Source: Liriodendron chinense (Eukaryota > Streptophyta > Magnoliopsida > Magnoliales > Magnoliaceae). Taken from it: a stretch of 64,000 nt of DNA. The notes under the pieces were generated by a model. The model saw only the letters and a program-made list of their open reading frames with translations. It had not been told where the DNA came from and made no database searches. The translations under genes and the position numbers were made by a program. Location of the stretch: contig PVNU02003892.1 of the NCBI GenBank assembly GCA_003013855.2, positions 3,782,001 to 3,846,000 on the forward strand, in the 5' to 3' direction. How positions within the stretch are numbered: the stretch's first letter is position 1; every line of letters begins with the position of its first letter. Of the stretch, positions 13,228 through 23,630 are shown in pieces.

Positions 13228-14374
13228 ATGAAAAAATAAAATACAATTGGCTGAGCATAGAGATGGATTTCAAACCTAGATCAAATATGGTATAGCCCGC
13301 CTGGAAGGACTGTCGACCAAATTTCTTGACCATAGGTTATAAATGATAGGGCCCGCTTGACATAGGGCTTAGATGCATCCTTGGTGAATGAGGTTGCTCC
13401 TTACAGCGGCTAATCCTGCATGCAGACGAGCTTAGCATCTCTCTTGGTCAGTGTTTGCTCCTTGGAAAAAATCTTCAATACTCTCGCAGAATGTGATGCT
13501 CAAAATGCATGGGCATACGGTTGGAAATGAACCATCCAACTAAAGTATACTTATTTTCTCATCCAATTAGCTGATTAGTGACAATTTAATGATAACTAAC
13601 AAAAAAAAAAAAAAAAAACCAGTCGAGTATTTGAAGCCTTCAAACAACGGTCCATTACCAGTAGATTAGGATCATAAAACTTGTCCGAGCAGAATTATGT
13701 TCAATGTCTAAAGTGGGTCCCTCTAGTTGGACACTTTAGTTTTAATTAATGGAAGTTGTCTCTACAGATTCTAAATGTCTGCATATCAACTATCATACTA
13801 TAATAGAGTATCAAATAACTTTTACCTATTTGCCTGTTCCAAGACTGCAGCCTAGATTCTTCTAATACGCATGCACCTGTGCCAATGTGGAACCACATTG
13901 GAAAAATCTGAGCTTTCCATCAAATGGGCCACACCTGAAAATAGATTATTTTACACCTCAGGTGAGCCACAACATACAAAGCAAACGGACGGCTAGAAAA
14001 TTTTGATTTAACCGTGGCCCATCTGAGGAGTGGAATGGACCGACTTTTAGAAAAACAAAGCTGAAATAGCCTCCCGAACAGTGGGTTCACTGGCCCGGGG
14101 TATCTCCCAATCCAAACGCATCAGGCGGTTGGGCATTTGGGCCGGAAAGAAACCCACAACCGGGAGGCCCAGCTCAAAATGAAATGACTATGCCTACGGC
14201 ATTCCTGGCCGTTTTATGTGGCGTTGGACCGGTCCGGTCCGGTTTTGAAACACAGGTCTGAATCACATGTTATCTTTGGAATTTGGACCTATTACCGCGT
14301 GCTTATGTTAGGATCATCGACTGGCTAAGATTCTTACTGTTCCTACTTTCTTAGCAATGATGACCAGCTACAAC
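13228..14374. other. Intergenic, no gene seen
   Basis: A poly(A) run lies at about 13601-13618. At 13860-14080 there is text shared with families E/F ('atctgagctttccatcaaatgggcc'). No gene is supported. Confidence 0.35.
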
Positions 14375-14615
14375 CGGCTGTAGGTTACCTACACATACAA
14401 GGCATCTTATGTCACTTTTTCAGGACATATATACAATCCATGTATGGTTGTAGGTCTGATTTGAACTGCACAATGTTTTCATTGAGGATGGCCTGCCTGA
14501 TGAGTGGACGAACCTGATTTTCGTGGTTGGTGATCTTCATGTTGGGGTCAACATTTTGTACGGCTCGGATCTCCTACACATTGAGATGGGTTGTGTTGTA
14601 AGGTAACCTACGACC
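14375..14615. repeat. Short inverted-repeat MITE with GTAGGTTACCT ends
   Basis: The left end cggctgtaggttacct (14375-14390) is mirrored by aggtaacctacgacc (14601-14615), leaving a 241 bp element with no reading frame. No target duplication is obvious. Confidence 0.5.
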
Positions 14616-16400
14616 TTTTGTGGGTGCTCATCACTCGTTTGCATGGTGTAGAGGGCTATGTCTAGATTGGCATTTTCAGGTGGTTGATATTAGAAGTGGG
14701 CACACAAGAAGCCGTTGTGAGGATTTTGATGCGTTTGGACTTTGATAGTACTTCCGATCGCTCAAACCATGTTTCCCGGACTGTCAACGGGCTTGGCCAA
14801 GGCCTGTCTAAGTCCTAGGCCAGAGCCCAAATCAAGCCGCCCACTTTTGTGCCTGATATACATCTGCAAGGGCCTTAAAACCCTGAATGGTCCAGGCCAG
14901 GTCATTAAACAGGCTGAAAGTTTTGGCCTGGGCCTAACCATTGGAGATCCTAACTCCACGCCGCATTTAAAATGTAATGATTTTGGGAATGCTTAAACAC
15001 CCTCCTTTGGATGGTTTTGTACATTTGGGCTGGTATTAAAACGCCTACCTGGAAAGCCCACAGGCTGACTGTGTAAGATCTTAAATGGGCCATGATATTC
15101 AGCCCACTTCACCTGCCCATTCAATGGGCCAACACCTATTCAAGCCCACTAGCTACTTAGGCAGTTAGAGCTGGGCCTGGTAAAACCCAGGTGCGATCTT
15201 AGCCCGGACCTGTGACGAGCCAAAGAAACTGGTCCAGGCCTTGATTGTATAATTATACGCAGCTCGAGCCCAAGCACAGGTACCCACTTTTGTGCAAGAT
15301 CGGGTTGTTGATTAGATGTGCCCCACCATGCATGATACATGACAAAGATGCTCTTGAAACCCTAAACAAGTCGATCAGGTCTGATGGGCTCTTAGGCATA
15401 GCACCTTTGATCTTAGGCCCAACCCTATGGGGGCACTATTTCAGTCCAAGCTCAGCCCAAAAAGCCATGCCCGAAAGCCCAGCCAGCCAGCCAGCCAAGC
15501 ACATTGAAAACCCTAGTTAGAAAAAGAAACAACTTGGTCTGATTTTGTCAGCCCCCGGTGGGTAATCTCATCATTGGCGGCGGAAATGAGCAAAGATGGG
15601 CCATTGATCTTGAAGCTTAGCCCTATTCCAGCCCAAAGTGCTCACTTTTCAACCCGCCTGCACATATTCATGTCGTAGAACTGGCCATGGATATAGGTTT
15701 TGAGCGACAAATCAATGGCTGACCTACCGATAATTCATGGAACATGGCCCACTTGCATGCACTGGCCCGTTTGGGTTGGACTGTTATCTGTCATTGGATG
15801 GGTGGGCCTGCTGGCTGTCTGGTCCGACTCACTCTTGGGCCGGTTTAGGCTAAGCTGAATAGGTAGTGGGTCGGGCTTGGGTTAAAGAATGCAGACCATT
15901 TACTTAAAACGGTTGGGCTCATTTTGAACTGTGCCCAACCCGACCCGACCCACCCATATAGCTTATTGATGGGATGGGGCAGATGTTCCGAGTCACCTGA
16001 ACTGGCCCAAAACAAATTAACGGACGACAAGTACAGAGATAGATGCACATGATGTATGTTTGTACGTATCCACTAATGGACAGAGCAGGCATACCTTGAG
16101 CCTCAAATTCCATTTTTAATCCCGAGCATGGTCTTGCTGAGCCCGATCTAATTGCAAGGGTCAGGTCAGTCGGGTTCAGCTTGGTGGATTTTTAGTGGGT
16201 CAGGTCAGGCCATAGGATAGTGATTGTGGGGGACGGGCAGCATTCGAGCCAGAATTCTGGCCCGTTTGGGATGGGCTCAAGCTGACCCTGATCCCAACCT
16301 GACCCAATACATTGACACCAAATAACCATTATCAAATTTTCAAGATTCTGGTCTTTATAACCATTCAATTTGCCAATGAGTTTCTTAGCCGTTTATTTAT
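14616..16400. repeat. GGCCC/GGGTCGG-rich degenerate repeat zone
   Basis: Contains many fragments such as 'ggcctgggc', 'ccaacccgacccgacccaccc' and 'gtgggtcaggtcaggcc', typical of the hAT-like GC-rich elements that are properly bounded elsewhere in this window. Boundaries here are lost. Short frames across it reflect base composition. There is no gene. Confidence 0.45.
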
Positions 16401-17650
16401 TTGATTATTTTGATGAGGTGTAATCATGCTTGATCAGATGTTATCCTCTTAGCACATTGTTTTTTGGGTTTTGGTTCATTGAAGAAGTGACCCACTATTT
16501 TTTGGGCTAGGGCATTATAAGCGGCCCAGATTGATCTTGCGATCAGAGTCAGGTTGGCGACCATGGAGAGGGTCTAGAGCTCTAAAATTACAGTAGCATA
16601 GTGGTTTGAAAAAGAAGGCTTGAGAAAATATTGAGCCATAAAGAAGACGTTGTCCGCATTTAATGGGATAAAATCTGCAGAAAATGGACGGATAGGATGT
16701 CCAAGTCACAGGATCTTTCCTTTTGACCTGTTCACGTTGTGGCCTACTAGACCAACGTGGTTTGCCAGAGTATCAATAATTCAGCAGACGTGTACAAAAA
16801 GCAGCCCATTTACACGCCACCACATGTGCCAAGGTGCATGCTCTAAATTGTCTACCAGTCTAGATAACAGGTTGATCCATTCATCAGGTGGCCCACCATC
16901 TTAGAAACAAATGAACGGGTTAGAAAACTTGGCCAGGTTGCCTCAGCATCTGTATCATGTTTCATAAACTGCAGCCCACCTGAAGGATGGACAGCTCAGC
17001 TTTTTTTGGGGGTGGTGCATCTACACTGCATGCCCCACATGGTGGACGGCCTGTAGATAGGTTAGCCTTTCACACGCCTGCCTGGATTGGTAAACCTCAT
17101 ATCCGGATATTTCTCGTGCAAAATATGGTAATCAAATTACGAAGTTGGTTCCTCTACAAGTCATTGTAGAATAAATTATTGTACAAGTACTGCAAATGGG
17201 CCCACAGGAGCGTGCCATGCATTCAACCTATCTAGCACCATCATAAAAATCTGACCTTTCTCACTGGGCTACCATATGAATTTGAAGTTTTTGGATGGTT
17301 TGTCCACTATTTGTTTCTAGGTCATCTGGCTGTGATCCTGATTGGACAGGTTGGATGCCTTAAAAGACACACCAGGTGGGCCCACGCGCAATGCCTGTAC
17401 AATAAGCTTGTTTTACAAGGACTGGTAGAGGAACGGTCCTTATCAGATCAAATAGCTTTGGTAATTAAAATGAGCCACAAACACAATAAGAAATAAATGT
17501 ACATTTAACTGTATGTTACATGCACAAAGTCATGAGAATGTTAACATTGCCCACTCTACACAAACATTCCCATCATCCAAACCCCACAAACACCAAATGC
17601 CATATCCCATCAACTCAAACAAGCATTGATCCATTGTTATCTACCTTGTG
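16401..17650. other. Intergenic with family F-like fragments
   Basis: The stretch 16780-17480 contains repeated 'acatgtgccaaggtgcatg', 'gtggcccaccat' and 'tgcagcccacctga' motifs, in part in inverse order. They probably come from one or two eroded F-type elements. No gene is seen. Confidence 0.35.
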
Positions 17651-17661
17651 ATTCCCGCCAA

Positions 17662-17845
17662 CATCCGACCGTCCATCTCCCTCATGATTCCTAGCCCCAT
17701 CTGATCGTTCATCTCCGTCCCATTTCCCTCCACCATCCGACCGTTCATCTCCCTCATTGTTCCAGATCTTCATCTTCCTCACAATTGCTGGCCCCCATCC
17801 GACCGTCCATCTCCCCCGCCATCCGACCGTTCATATCCCTAGTGA
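17662..17845. repeat. Minisatellite spanning the 3' end of the DUF1677 gene
   Basis: Five copies of a unit built on CATCCGACCGTTCATCTCCC begin at about 17662, 17698, 17733, 17800 and 17821, separated by spacers of related text (ctcatgattcctagc, ctcattgttccagat). The copies at 17800 and 17821 encode the (N/D)GRM pairs near the protein's C-terminus; the other three lie beyond the stop codon. Confidence 0.7.
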
Positions 17846-18383
17846 TCGCCGAGATGCAACTGGAGCTCCTTGTGATCACCGCCTTCTGTGGCCCACCCCT
17901 ATCCCTGGGGCTATTAGACTTGGACCTCACACCTCTACCCTCCAACTTACTACTCTTCTTCAAAATCTCCCTCATGGCCTCAGCTTGGTAGAGGACTGGG
18001 TAGGCCCTAGCAATCCTATTAAACCTAACACACACCCTCATATGTTCATTCAAAGCCTCTTCTTTTCCCTCTCCCTTCTTCTCTATCTCTTCCTTCACTG
18101 CCTCCCCACAAAGCCCACATATCCACTTCCCACAGTACCCCTCTCTCACATGCCGAATGTAGTCCGGCGTGCACTCCTCGCACATGCCGCAGCACTCGCA
18201 CCTCACCTCCTCCACCTCGGAGATGGCCGGGAGCTTCGAGTCCATCTCCTCCCGGCTTAGCTCAAATGATAGATCGGAAATGGTCCGCTGGAGGCCTTCC
18301 ATGGATAGCCTGGGAGGCTTGTGGGCATTGTTCCTGGTGTAGGAGCCATGAAACGTTTTCCCATTTGGTGGCGATGGTGCCAT
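17754..18383 (-). CDS. DUF1677 family protein, intact single-exon gene
   Basis: A 209-residue protein of the plant-specific DUF1677 family (PF07911), whose molecular role is not established to my knowledge. The signature is residues 61-98: a cysteine cluster C62, C64, C65, C68 and C71 with ECTPDYI, followed by GKWICGLC with C89 and C92 and then EAVKEE. The spacing suggests metal binding, but this is inference. A basic/Ser-rich tail (about 141-176, ending RSSSCISA) is typical of the family; the final ~30 residues are unusual, with NGRM/DGRM repeats and an acidic end. The start ATG at 18383 sits in a good plant context (tttccATGGca), and I see no in-frame ATG upstream. The gene is GC-richer than its surroundings and has no intron. 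A TATA-like CTATAAG lies about 170 bp upstream. The long frame on the opposite strand is a shadow. Confidence 0.9.
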   Translation of the reverse strand: MAPSPPNGKTFHGSYTRNNAHKPPRLSMEGLQRTISDLSFELSREEMDSKLPAISEVEEVRCECCGMCEECTPDYIRHVREGYCGKWICGLCGEAVKEEIEKKGEGKEEALNEHMRVCVRFNRIARAYPVLYQAEAMREILKKSSKLEGRGVRSKSNSPRDRGGPQKAVITRSSSCISAITRDMNGRMAGEMDGRMGASNCEEDEDLEQ

Positions 18384-18463
18384 GGAAATCGAGCTGAATG
18401 GTCACTTGGGTGCACTCAAGGGGTTGGGAAGAGAAAACCCAGATGAGGAAATTGAAGTATTTT

Positions 18464-18529
18464 TCAAGGAAGTTCGAAGAGCTTTGCAGTGATGTAGGAA
18501 GGAAATGAGTTTGAGATGTTCTGATACAT
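18464..18529 (-). other. Possible upstream ORF in the DUF1677 leader
   Basis: A 21-codon frame starts at an ATG 146 bp before the main start and ends in TGA at 18464. It begins about 25 nt downstream of the TATA-like box, so it is uncertain whether transcription starts early enough to include it. If included, it could reduce translation of the main frame. Confidence 0.3.
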
Positions 18530-18551
18530 GAGTTTGGTTTTTAGAGCCTTA

Positions 18552-18558
18552 CTTATAG
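18552..18558 (-). promoter_or_regulatory. TATA-like box of the DUF1677 gene
   Basis: CTATAAG on the minus strand, 169-175 bp upstream of the start codon. The predicted start site would be about 18520-18530, giving a leader of roughly 140 nt. Confidence 0.45.
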
Positions 18559-18653
18559 CATTTTTTTCTACTCTTTTTTAGAACCCCTTTTGTGCAAACA
18601 TGTGTAGACATGTGTTTGGACTGAAAAGTCTCGTGCCTACAATCAATTGTTCA

Positions 18654-18675
18654 AAAAGAAGAAGAAGAAGAAGAA

Positions 18676-18706
<31 letters not shown>

Positions 18707-18710
18707 CAGA
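18654..18710. repeat. (GAA)n then (GAAA)n microsatellite
   Basis: A purine-only tract of GAA repeats changing to GAAA repeats, about 100 bp upstream of the DUF1677 TATA box. On the gene's own strand it is a pure pyrimidine tract. Confidence 0.85.
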
Positions 18711-19973
18711 GAGAGCTCTTGAATGCACTAGATTTTTCATGAAGTGGTTGAGAACATAATTCTAAAACTCGGTGGATTGACTTAAACTCAACCGAGTCAA
18801 CTCAACTCGATAAGATTTCATCGAAAAACGCTACCTGGCATGAGTCGTTCGGGTCTGGTCAACCAGATTTCTAGCCGAGTCTCTTGCCCAACAAGTAGGA
18901 CTTTTGTTTTCAATCTAAAGAATGCATGATGCAGTTGTGTTTTGCTGAGGTATTTTAGTTACTTTATCCATTTTCGACAATTTTAAATTCGTTAAATAAT
19001 AAAATTTTAATTATTAAATTATTAAATTTAGTAAATTAAACACTCAGTCAAGCCTTCGAGTTAACCCCACCCGGCTACACATCGAGTCGAGTTTATTATT
19101 TTTTTTTTTTGGTACTATAAGCTGAGAATGGTTACTGATTTTTGTATTTTACTTAAATAAACTTCTGTTTTCTTAGAATTACAGCTTCTCTTTATTATAT
19201 GGCGCTTCTTTTTCAACATGCAGCCATGCACGTATGAAACTTTTCGTCCAACAATTTCATTGTCTCTAACAGGAGATTTTTATCCATCAGACGGGTCCCA
19301 CTGTGTGGATGCCCTTCCCCTGAAAATCAGGCTACTGAGTTTGTGGGCCACAATCTATGACCCAAATGGGTGGCTAAGAAAAGTTGGCCAATCTTTTCAA
19401 AACCATCCATTTGTTTCTAAAACCATGGGCCATTTAATGAGTACTGATCCTCTATGGCAACAATCAGATAAAAAAATCTTAGATTGCTGAATCACGGGAC
19501 CCCCTTGTACCGAGTGGTTGCAACAGGATCCAATTATTCATCTCAAATAATGGTGGTGACTCTTCAAACCTACAAATCACTGACCCAACTGCAGATTAAG
19601 CATAACCGAAAATTTTGGCACTGACAGATGATATTGACCATCTGATTTTACCTTCAAATTTGGATCACTTACTATTTTACTTTTAGCCATCCATTTGATA
19701 TTGATTAATTGGATGGTTGGTATTGCTTGATATATAGGTGTGGAGATATTCTCCATCCACAATGTGGCCCACAGTTTGGATGGTCTGGACAACCGTACAT
19801 CAGTCTCACATGTGAGGAAAATGAACCGCCACCACTTTTTAAATGGTGCAAAACTAACACGGAAGTCTTGCCGCCATGAAGCAATGGTTATTGATCATAA
19901 AGCCAGTTAGCTTTGCTCCTCTACCGTTCACACAAGCACTATTGGAGTGTTCACGTGCTGCTATTTCCTCGGC
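18711..19973. other. Intergenic with CGAGTC-type repeat remnants
   Basis: From 18770 to 19090 there are inverted 'actcaaccgagtcaactcaactcg' and 'cgagttaacc..catcgagtcgag' blocks, probably an eroded GAGTC-rich non-autonomous element. The rest (19100-19970) is AT-rich with MITE fragments. No gene is seen. Confidence 0.35.
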
Positions 19974-20361
19974 GTTTGCTAATTCCACACGCGTGAGGGA
20001 CCATGCAAATCCATACGCGAGAACACGTGTCACAATCTGACAAGTATGTAAAATCTGAGTTTTCAATCAGGTGATCAACCCTTTTTAGATCTTCCAAGGT
20101 AAAAATCAGGCCATTTCACACCCGAGGCTAGCCACAGCATATCAATACCAATCAACGTCTACAGATGAATTTTATAACCATCAACTTACATTGTGTCGAT
20201 GTGGCCTACATGAACAATAAAATTATCTGATTTTTCAAGCCTGAAGATCTAAGCACTATTTCCAACCTAATGAAATGCTCAGATCTCAGACATGTGTTTC
20301 ATATTTGCACTTATGCCCACGTATGGAGATGAACGGCTCTCAACGCGCGTGGAATTAGCAA
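19974..20361. repeat. Inverted-repeat MITE family E, copy 1
   Basis: The left end GTTTGCTAATTCCACACGCG is mirrored by cgcgcgtggaattagcaa ending at 20361. ACACGTGT-type boxes sit inside both arms. The interior text ('tgagttttc', 'ggccatttcacac', 'gatctcagacatgtg') is shared with the copy at 40702-41073. No target duplication is clear. Confidence 0.7.
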
Positions 20362-20803
20362 TCCTGGCCATCTCATATATGCCCATCTTTGTCGTCGAGC
20401 ATTATCTTAATGTGCAGGGATAGATGATAGAAAAAGGAAAGGTGAGGCATGTTTGATGTCCCTCCATCAAAAGGGCATTAAGATCACGAGCACATCCAGA
20501 GAAAGAGATGGAGAGAATCACGATAATAAATTCAATAATCAGAGCTTTCCTATAAGTACAGTCGCGATTGATTGCTATTTTATACGTTGAGACTTTAGCC
20601 TTGGGATTTGGATTCATCTTTCAGTGATCGATACCGTCCATAAGATGGGCCTCACCTTAGATTGGGTATTAAGCCCCTTTGATCATTTTGATCATTTCTT
20701 TCTTCCGTTGAAAAATGACGCTTTGCTTAACTTTAGAATAATTGAAGGAATGAAATGATTCAATATGATTGAAATACGACGGTTTGGGTGGCTGAAGAGT
20801 ACC
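20362..20803. other. Intergenic, no gene seen
   Basis: AT-rich spacer before the nested hAT/Copia insertion, with no recognisable gene. Confidence 0.35.
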
Positions 20804-20985
20804 CTGATCAATAGGGCTGTAAATGTTCAAGTTTAACCAAAACCAAACCAGCACATTTTCTAAATTTACTTGGGTAAAAAATTTATATCTTGACCCTTTT
20901 GCTAAATAGGCAGGCCAGGGTCGAGTATGAGCGAACACCGTCAAACCCATTTATAAATGGATATGAGTTTGGTAAGGGGGAGATC

Positions 20986-21587
20986 TGCCGTGAATGCCTC
21001 AACGCTATGCAAATGCAGAGTCCATTGACTGGATGACTGACCGATCAGCCAGTGGACAGAAATTCACAGGGGGTTGGACAAGTCTTTGGAGAGTCTCAGA
21101 CCGGTCAGTCGAATGGTTTGCTGAAGGCTTCGACCGGTCGCCCGATTGGTCGTATTATTTGGCTGAAGGGCAGATTTAAGGCAAAACTCACTAGACCAAT
21201 TTAGTCGGTCGGCCAACCGGTCGGCCGTCGTGCAGGATTTGAAACTTTGCCCGGTTTTCGCACTACAAGTTTCCAAATCCGGATTTTCTTCTAAATAAAC
21301 GTTTCCTAATCATAGTAGGCATGATGTTAAGTAATATCTAGATGCTCTAAATGAGATTAGAGTTTTGGGGAGAGAGGTTTAAGAGCTCTTGTTCATCTTT
21401 TGGATCTATTCGGGTAAACTAGCTCTATAATCATCTGAGATTCATAGTGGAAGTGTCGCTTTATGTCGTGGTTTTTTCCCACAAGGGTTTTCCACATAAA
21501 ATTCGTGTGCTTTTGGGTTGTTGCTTGTGTGACTGTATGGTGATTGTTTGATCTTCTTTGTTACTTCCGCTGACCAAATTTCCAACA
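20986..21587 (+). repeat. Left LTR of the Copia element
   Basis: It begins TGCCGTGAATGCC and ends TTTCCAACA. It contains GGTCGG/CCGACC-rich text in the first third and a conserved 'ttttcccacaagggttttccacat' region near the end. It aligns along its length with 25732-26319. Confidence 0.9.
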
Positions 21588-21589
21588 AG

Positions 21590-21601
21590 TGGAATCAAAG
21601 C
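21590..21601 (+). other. Primer binding site of the Copia element
   Basis: TGGAATCAAAGC, two bases after the LTR end. The usual plant Copia site is TGGTATCAGAGC (initiator tRNA-Met), so two positions are changed. Confidence 0.8.
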
Positions 21602-21639
21602 TATTATTGAAAGGTTGAAGAAGGAGTTTTCTAAAATGA

Positions 21640-22241
21640 TCTCATAGCTTCAAAGTACGAAGTTCAACATTGAGAAATTCTCGGGTAAAAACAACTTTGA
21701 GTTTTGGAAGGTGAAGATGAGGGCCGTCCTAACTCAACAAGGAGTCATGAACACCCTTGGAAAGCGACCTACAGAGATAAAAGATGATCAGTAGACGAAG
21801 ATGGATGAGAAGGTTGTGGCCTCAATCCAATTATGCATTGTTGATGACGTCCTCTATAATATCATGGAGGAGAAGATCGCTAGTAGAGACATGGACCAAG
21901 CTAGAGAACATCTATGCGAAGAAGTCTCTAGAAAATCGCATGTATCTTATGATGCAACTCTTCACTTTGAAGATGGCGGAGGGGACAGATGTGGAGGACC
22001 ACATTAGCACGTTCAACAAGTTGATTTGTAAGTTGCTTAATTTTGGTGAGCATATGAAGGACAAGTATTAAGCCTTAATCTTGCTGAACTCGCTTCTTAG
22101 TTCATATGAGTCACTCAGGGACTCATTGTGCATGGGTAGGGACATTATTAGTGTCGAGACCGTTGTCTCAGTCCTTCAATTGAAGGCCATGAGACAGAAA
22201 AGCGGTGACATTAATTCTTTCTCTAATGCATTGTTTATGAG
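21640..22241 (+). pseudogene. Copia gag remnant
   Basis: Reading in pieces, the segment shows a Copia gag N-terminus (KFNIEKFSG..FEFWKVKMRAVL), an in-frame stop (TAG near 21792), and a frame change near 21885 after which 'ETWTKLENIY..FTLKM..' is read in another frame. A further stop lies at about 22070 before the nucleocapsid part. It is not translatable as one protein. Confidence 0.85.
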
Positions 22242-22913
22242 ATGAAAGAAATTCTGAGCGAGGTAAAGGGCAAGGGCAAAGGCAAGTTGAAGTGTTGGGG
22301 ATGTGGCCAAGTTGGGCACATGAAGGATTGCAAGAGTCCTAAGTATAAGAAGGGAAAGTCAAAAGACTTCTCTAGGGAAGCCAATACCGCTGAGGCTGAA
22401 GAAGGTAGTAGTAATGTGTGCGAGGTCTTGACAGCGTCAAAGGTTAAATCTCTCAGCGATGAGTGGATCATGGACTCCAGGACTTTGTATCACATGTGCC
22501 CAGATAAGAGCGTATTTACTTCCTACAGGGAGTATGAGGGAGACTCGGTATTTCTAGGCGATGACTACGCCTGCAAGATTATGGGAATTGGTATTGTGCG
22601 CATCAAAATGTTCAATGGAATCGAACGGACCTTGATAGAAGTGAGGCACATTCCTAGGTTGAGGAAGAATCTGATTTTCCTTGGTGAACTCGAAGCATTA
22701 GGGTGTAAGTTCACCGATTTTGATCGGTTCTGCAAAGTTTCAAATGGGGCCCTTGTAATTATGAAGGGACAGAGGCATGAAAATATTTACAAGCTAATTG
22801 AGAGCACTTCAGTATGTAGAGTTGCAGCGGTTGTAGCGGATTCCACGTATGCACGTATGTGGCATGCATGTTTAGGCCACATGAGCAAGTGGGGCATGAA
22901 GGTACCTCTCTGA
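22242..22913 (+). pseudogene. Copia nucleocapsid-protease remnant
   Basis: An open segment of 223 codons. Residues 18-30 form a CCHC zinc knuckle (CWGCGQVGHMKDC) that is one residue short between His and the last Cys (HX3C in place of HX4C). The aspartic protease site at residues 78-80 reads DSR instead of the catalytic DSG, so it is probably inactive. The start of the pre-integrase domain follows (MWHACLGHMS), then a stop at 22911. The initial Met is only the first ATG of an internal piece. Confidence 0.85.
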
Positions 22914-22920
22914 ACGATCT

Positions 22921-23630
22921 TTGATTCCTTCCTTTAAATCTGTAGACTTTAGTATATGCGAACATTGTATATATGAAAACAAGTCTAGATTGCCATTTAA
23001 AAGGGGGAAACATGTATGTAAAAGGGTGCTTAATTATGTCCATTTCGATGTATGGGAGTCATCGCCCGTTATTTCTATTGGGAGGTCATTGTTGTTTATG
23101 TCGTTTATCGATGACTATAGCAAAAAGGTTTGGGTTTATTTTCTGAAAAATAAATCTGATATCTTAATGACCTTTAAGTATTGGAAGGCGATGGTAAAGA
23201 ATCAATTAGGGCAGAAACTGAAAGTTTTAGAATCGATAATGGAGGTGAGTTCACTTTCAAGAAATTTAACATGTATTGTAAGAAGGTGGGGATCGTGAGG
23301 CACAACACACTACGTTATACACCAGAGCAGAATGATGTGGCAGAACGGATAAATCAGACTCTCTTGGAGAGAGCCCGATCCATGATCAGTAATGTTCGGT
23401 TGGGCAAAGAGCTATGGACTGAGGCCATTAACACGACTTGTTACTTGATAAATCGATCACCCTCTATGGCAATTGAATGTAAAATCCCTGAGAAAGTGTG
23501 GAGTGGTTGTACACTACTTCATGTACCGTCAGTTGAGAGATATAAGCTAGATCATAGGGCCAAAAAGTGGATCTTTGTGGGCTATGGTGATGGTGTGAAG
23601 GGCTATTGTATATATGATCCTGTTACATGA
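22921..23630 (+). pseudogene. Copia integrase remnant
   Basis: The zinc-binding end (CEHC) and the first catalytic Asp (in VHFDVWE, near 23047) are in one frame. After a frame change near 23226-23234 the second Asp (RIDNGGEF, near 23235) and the Glu (VAERINQTLLERARSM, near 23343) are in another. All three DDE residues survive individually, but the domain is split. The second frame stops at 23628. Confidence 0.88.

Noticed and set aside
17757..18260. 167-codon frame on the + strand
   Set aside because: It is the antisense shadow of the GC-rich DUF1677 gene, and its start is in the minisatellite.
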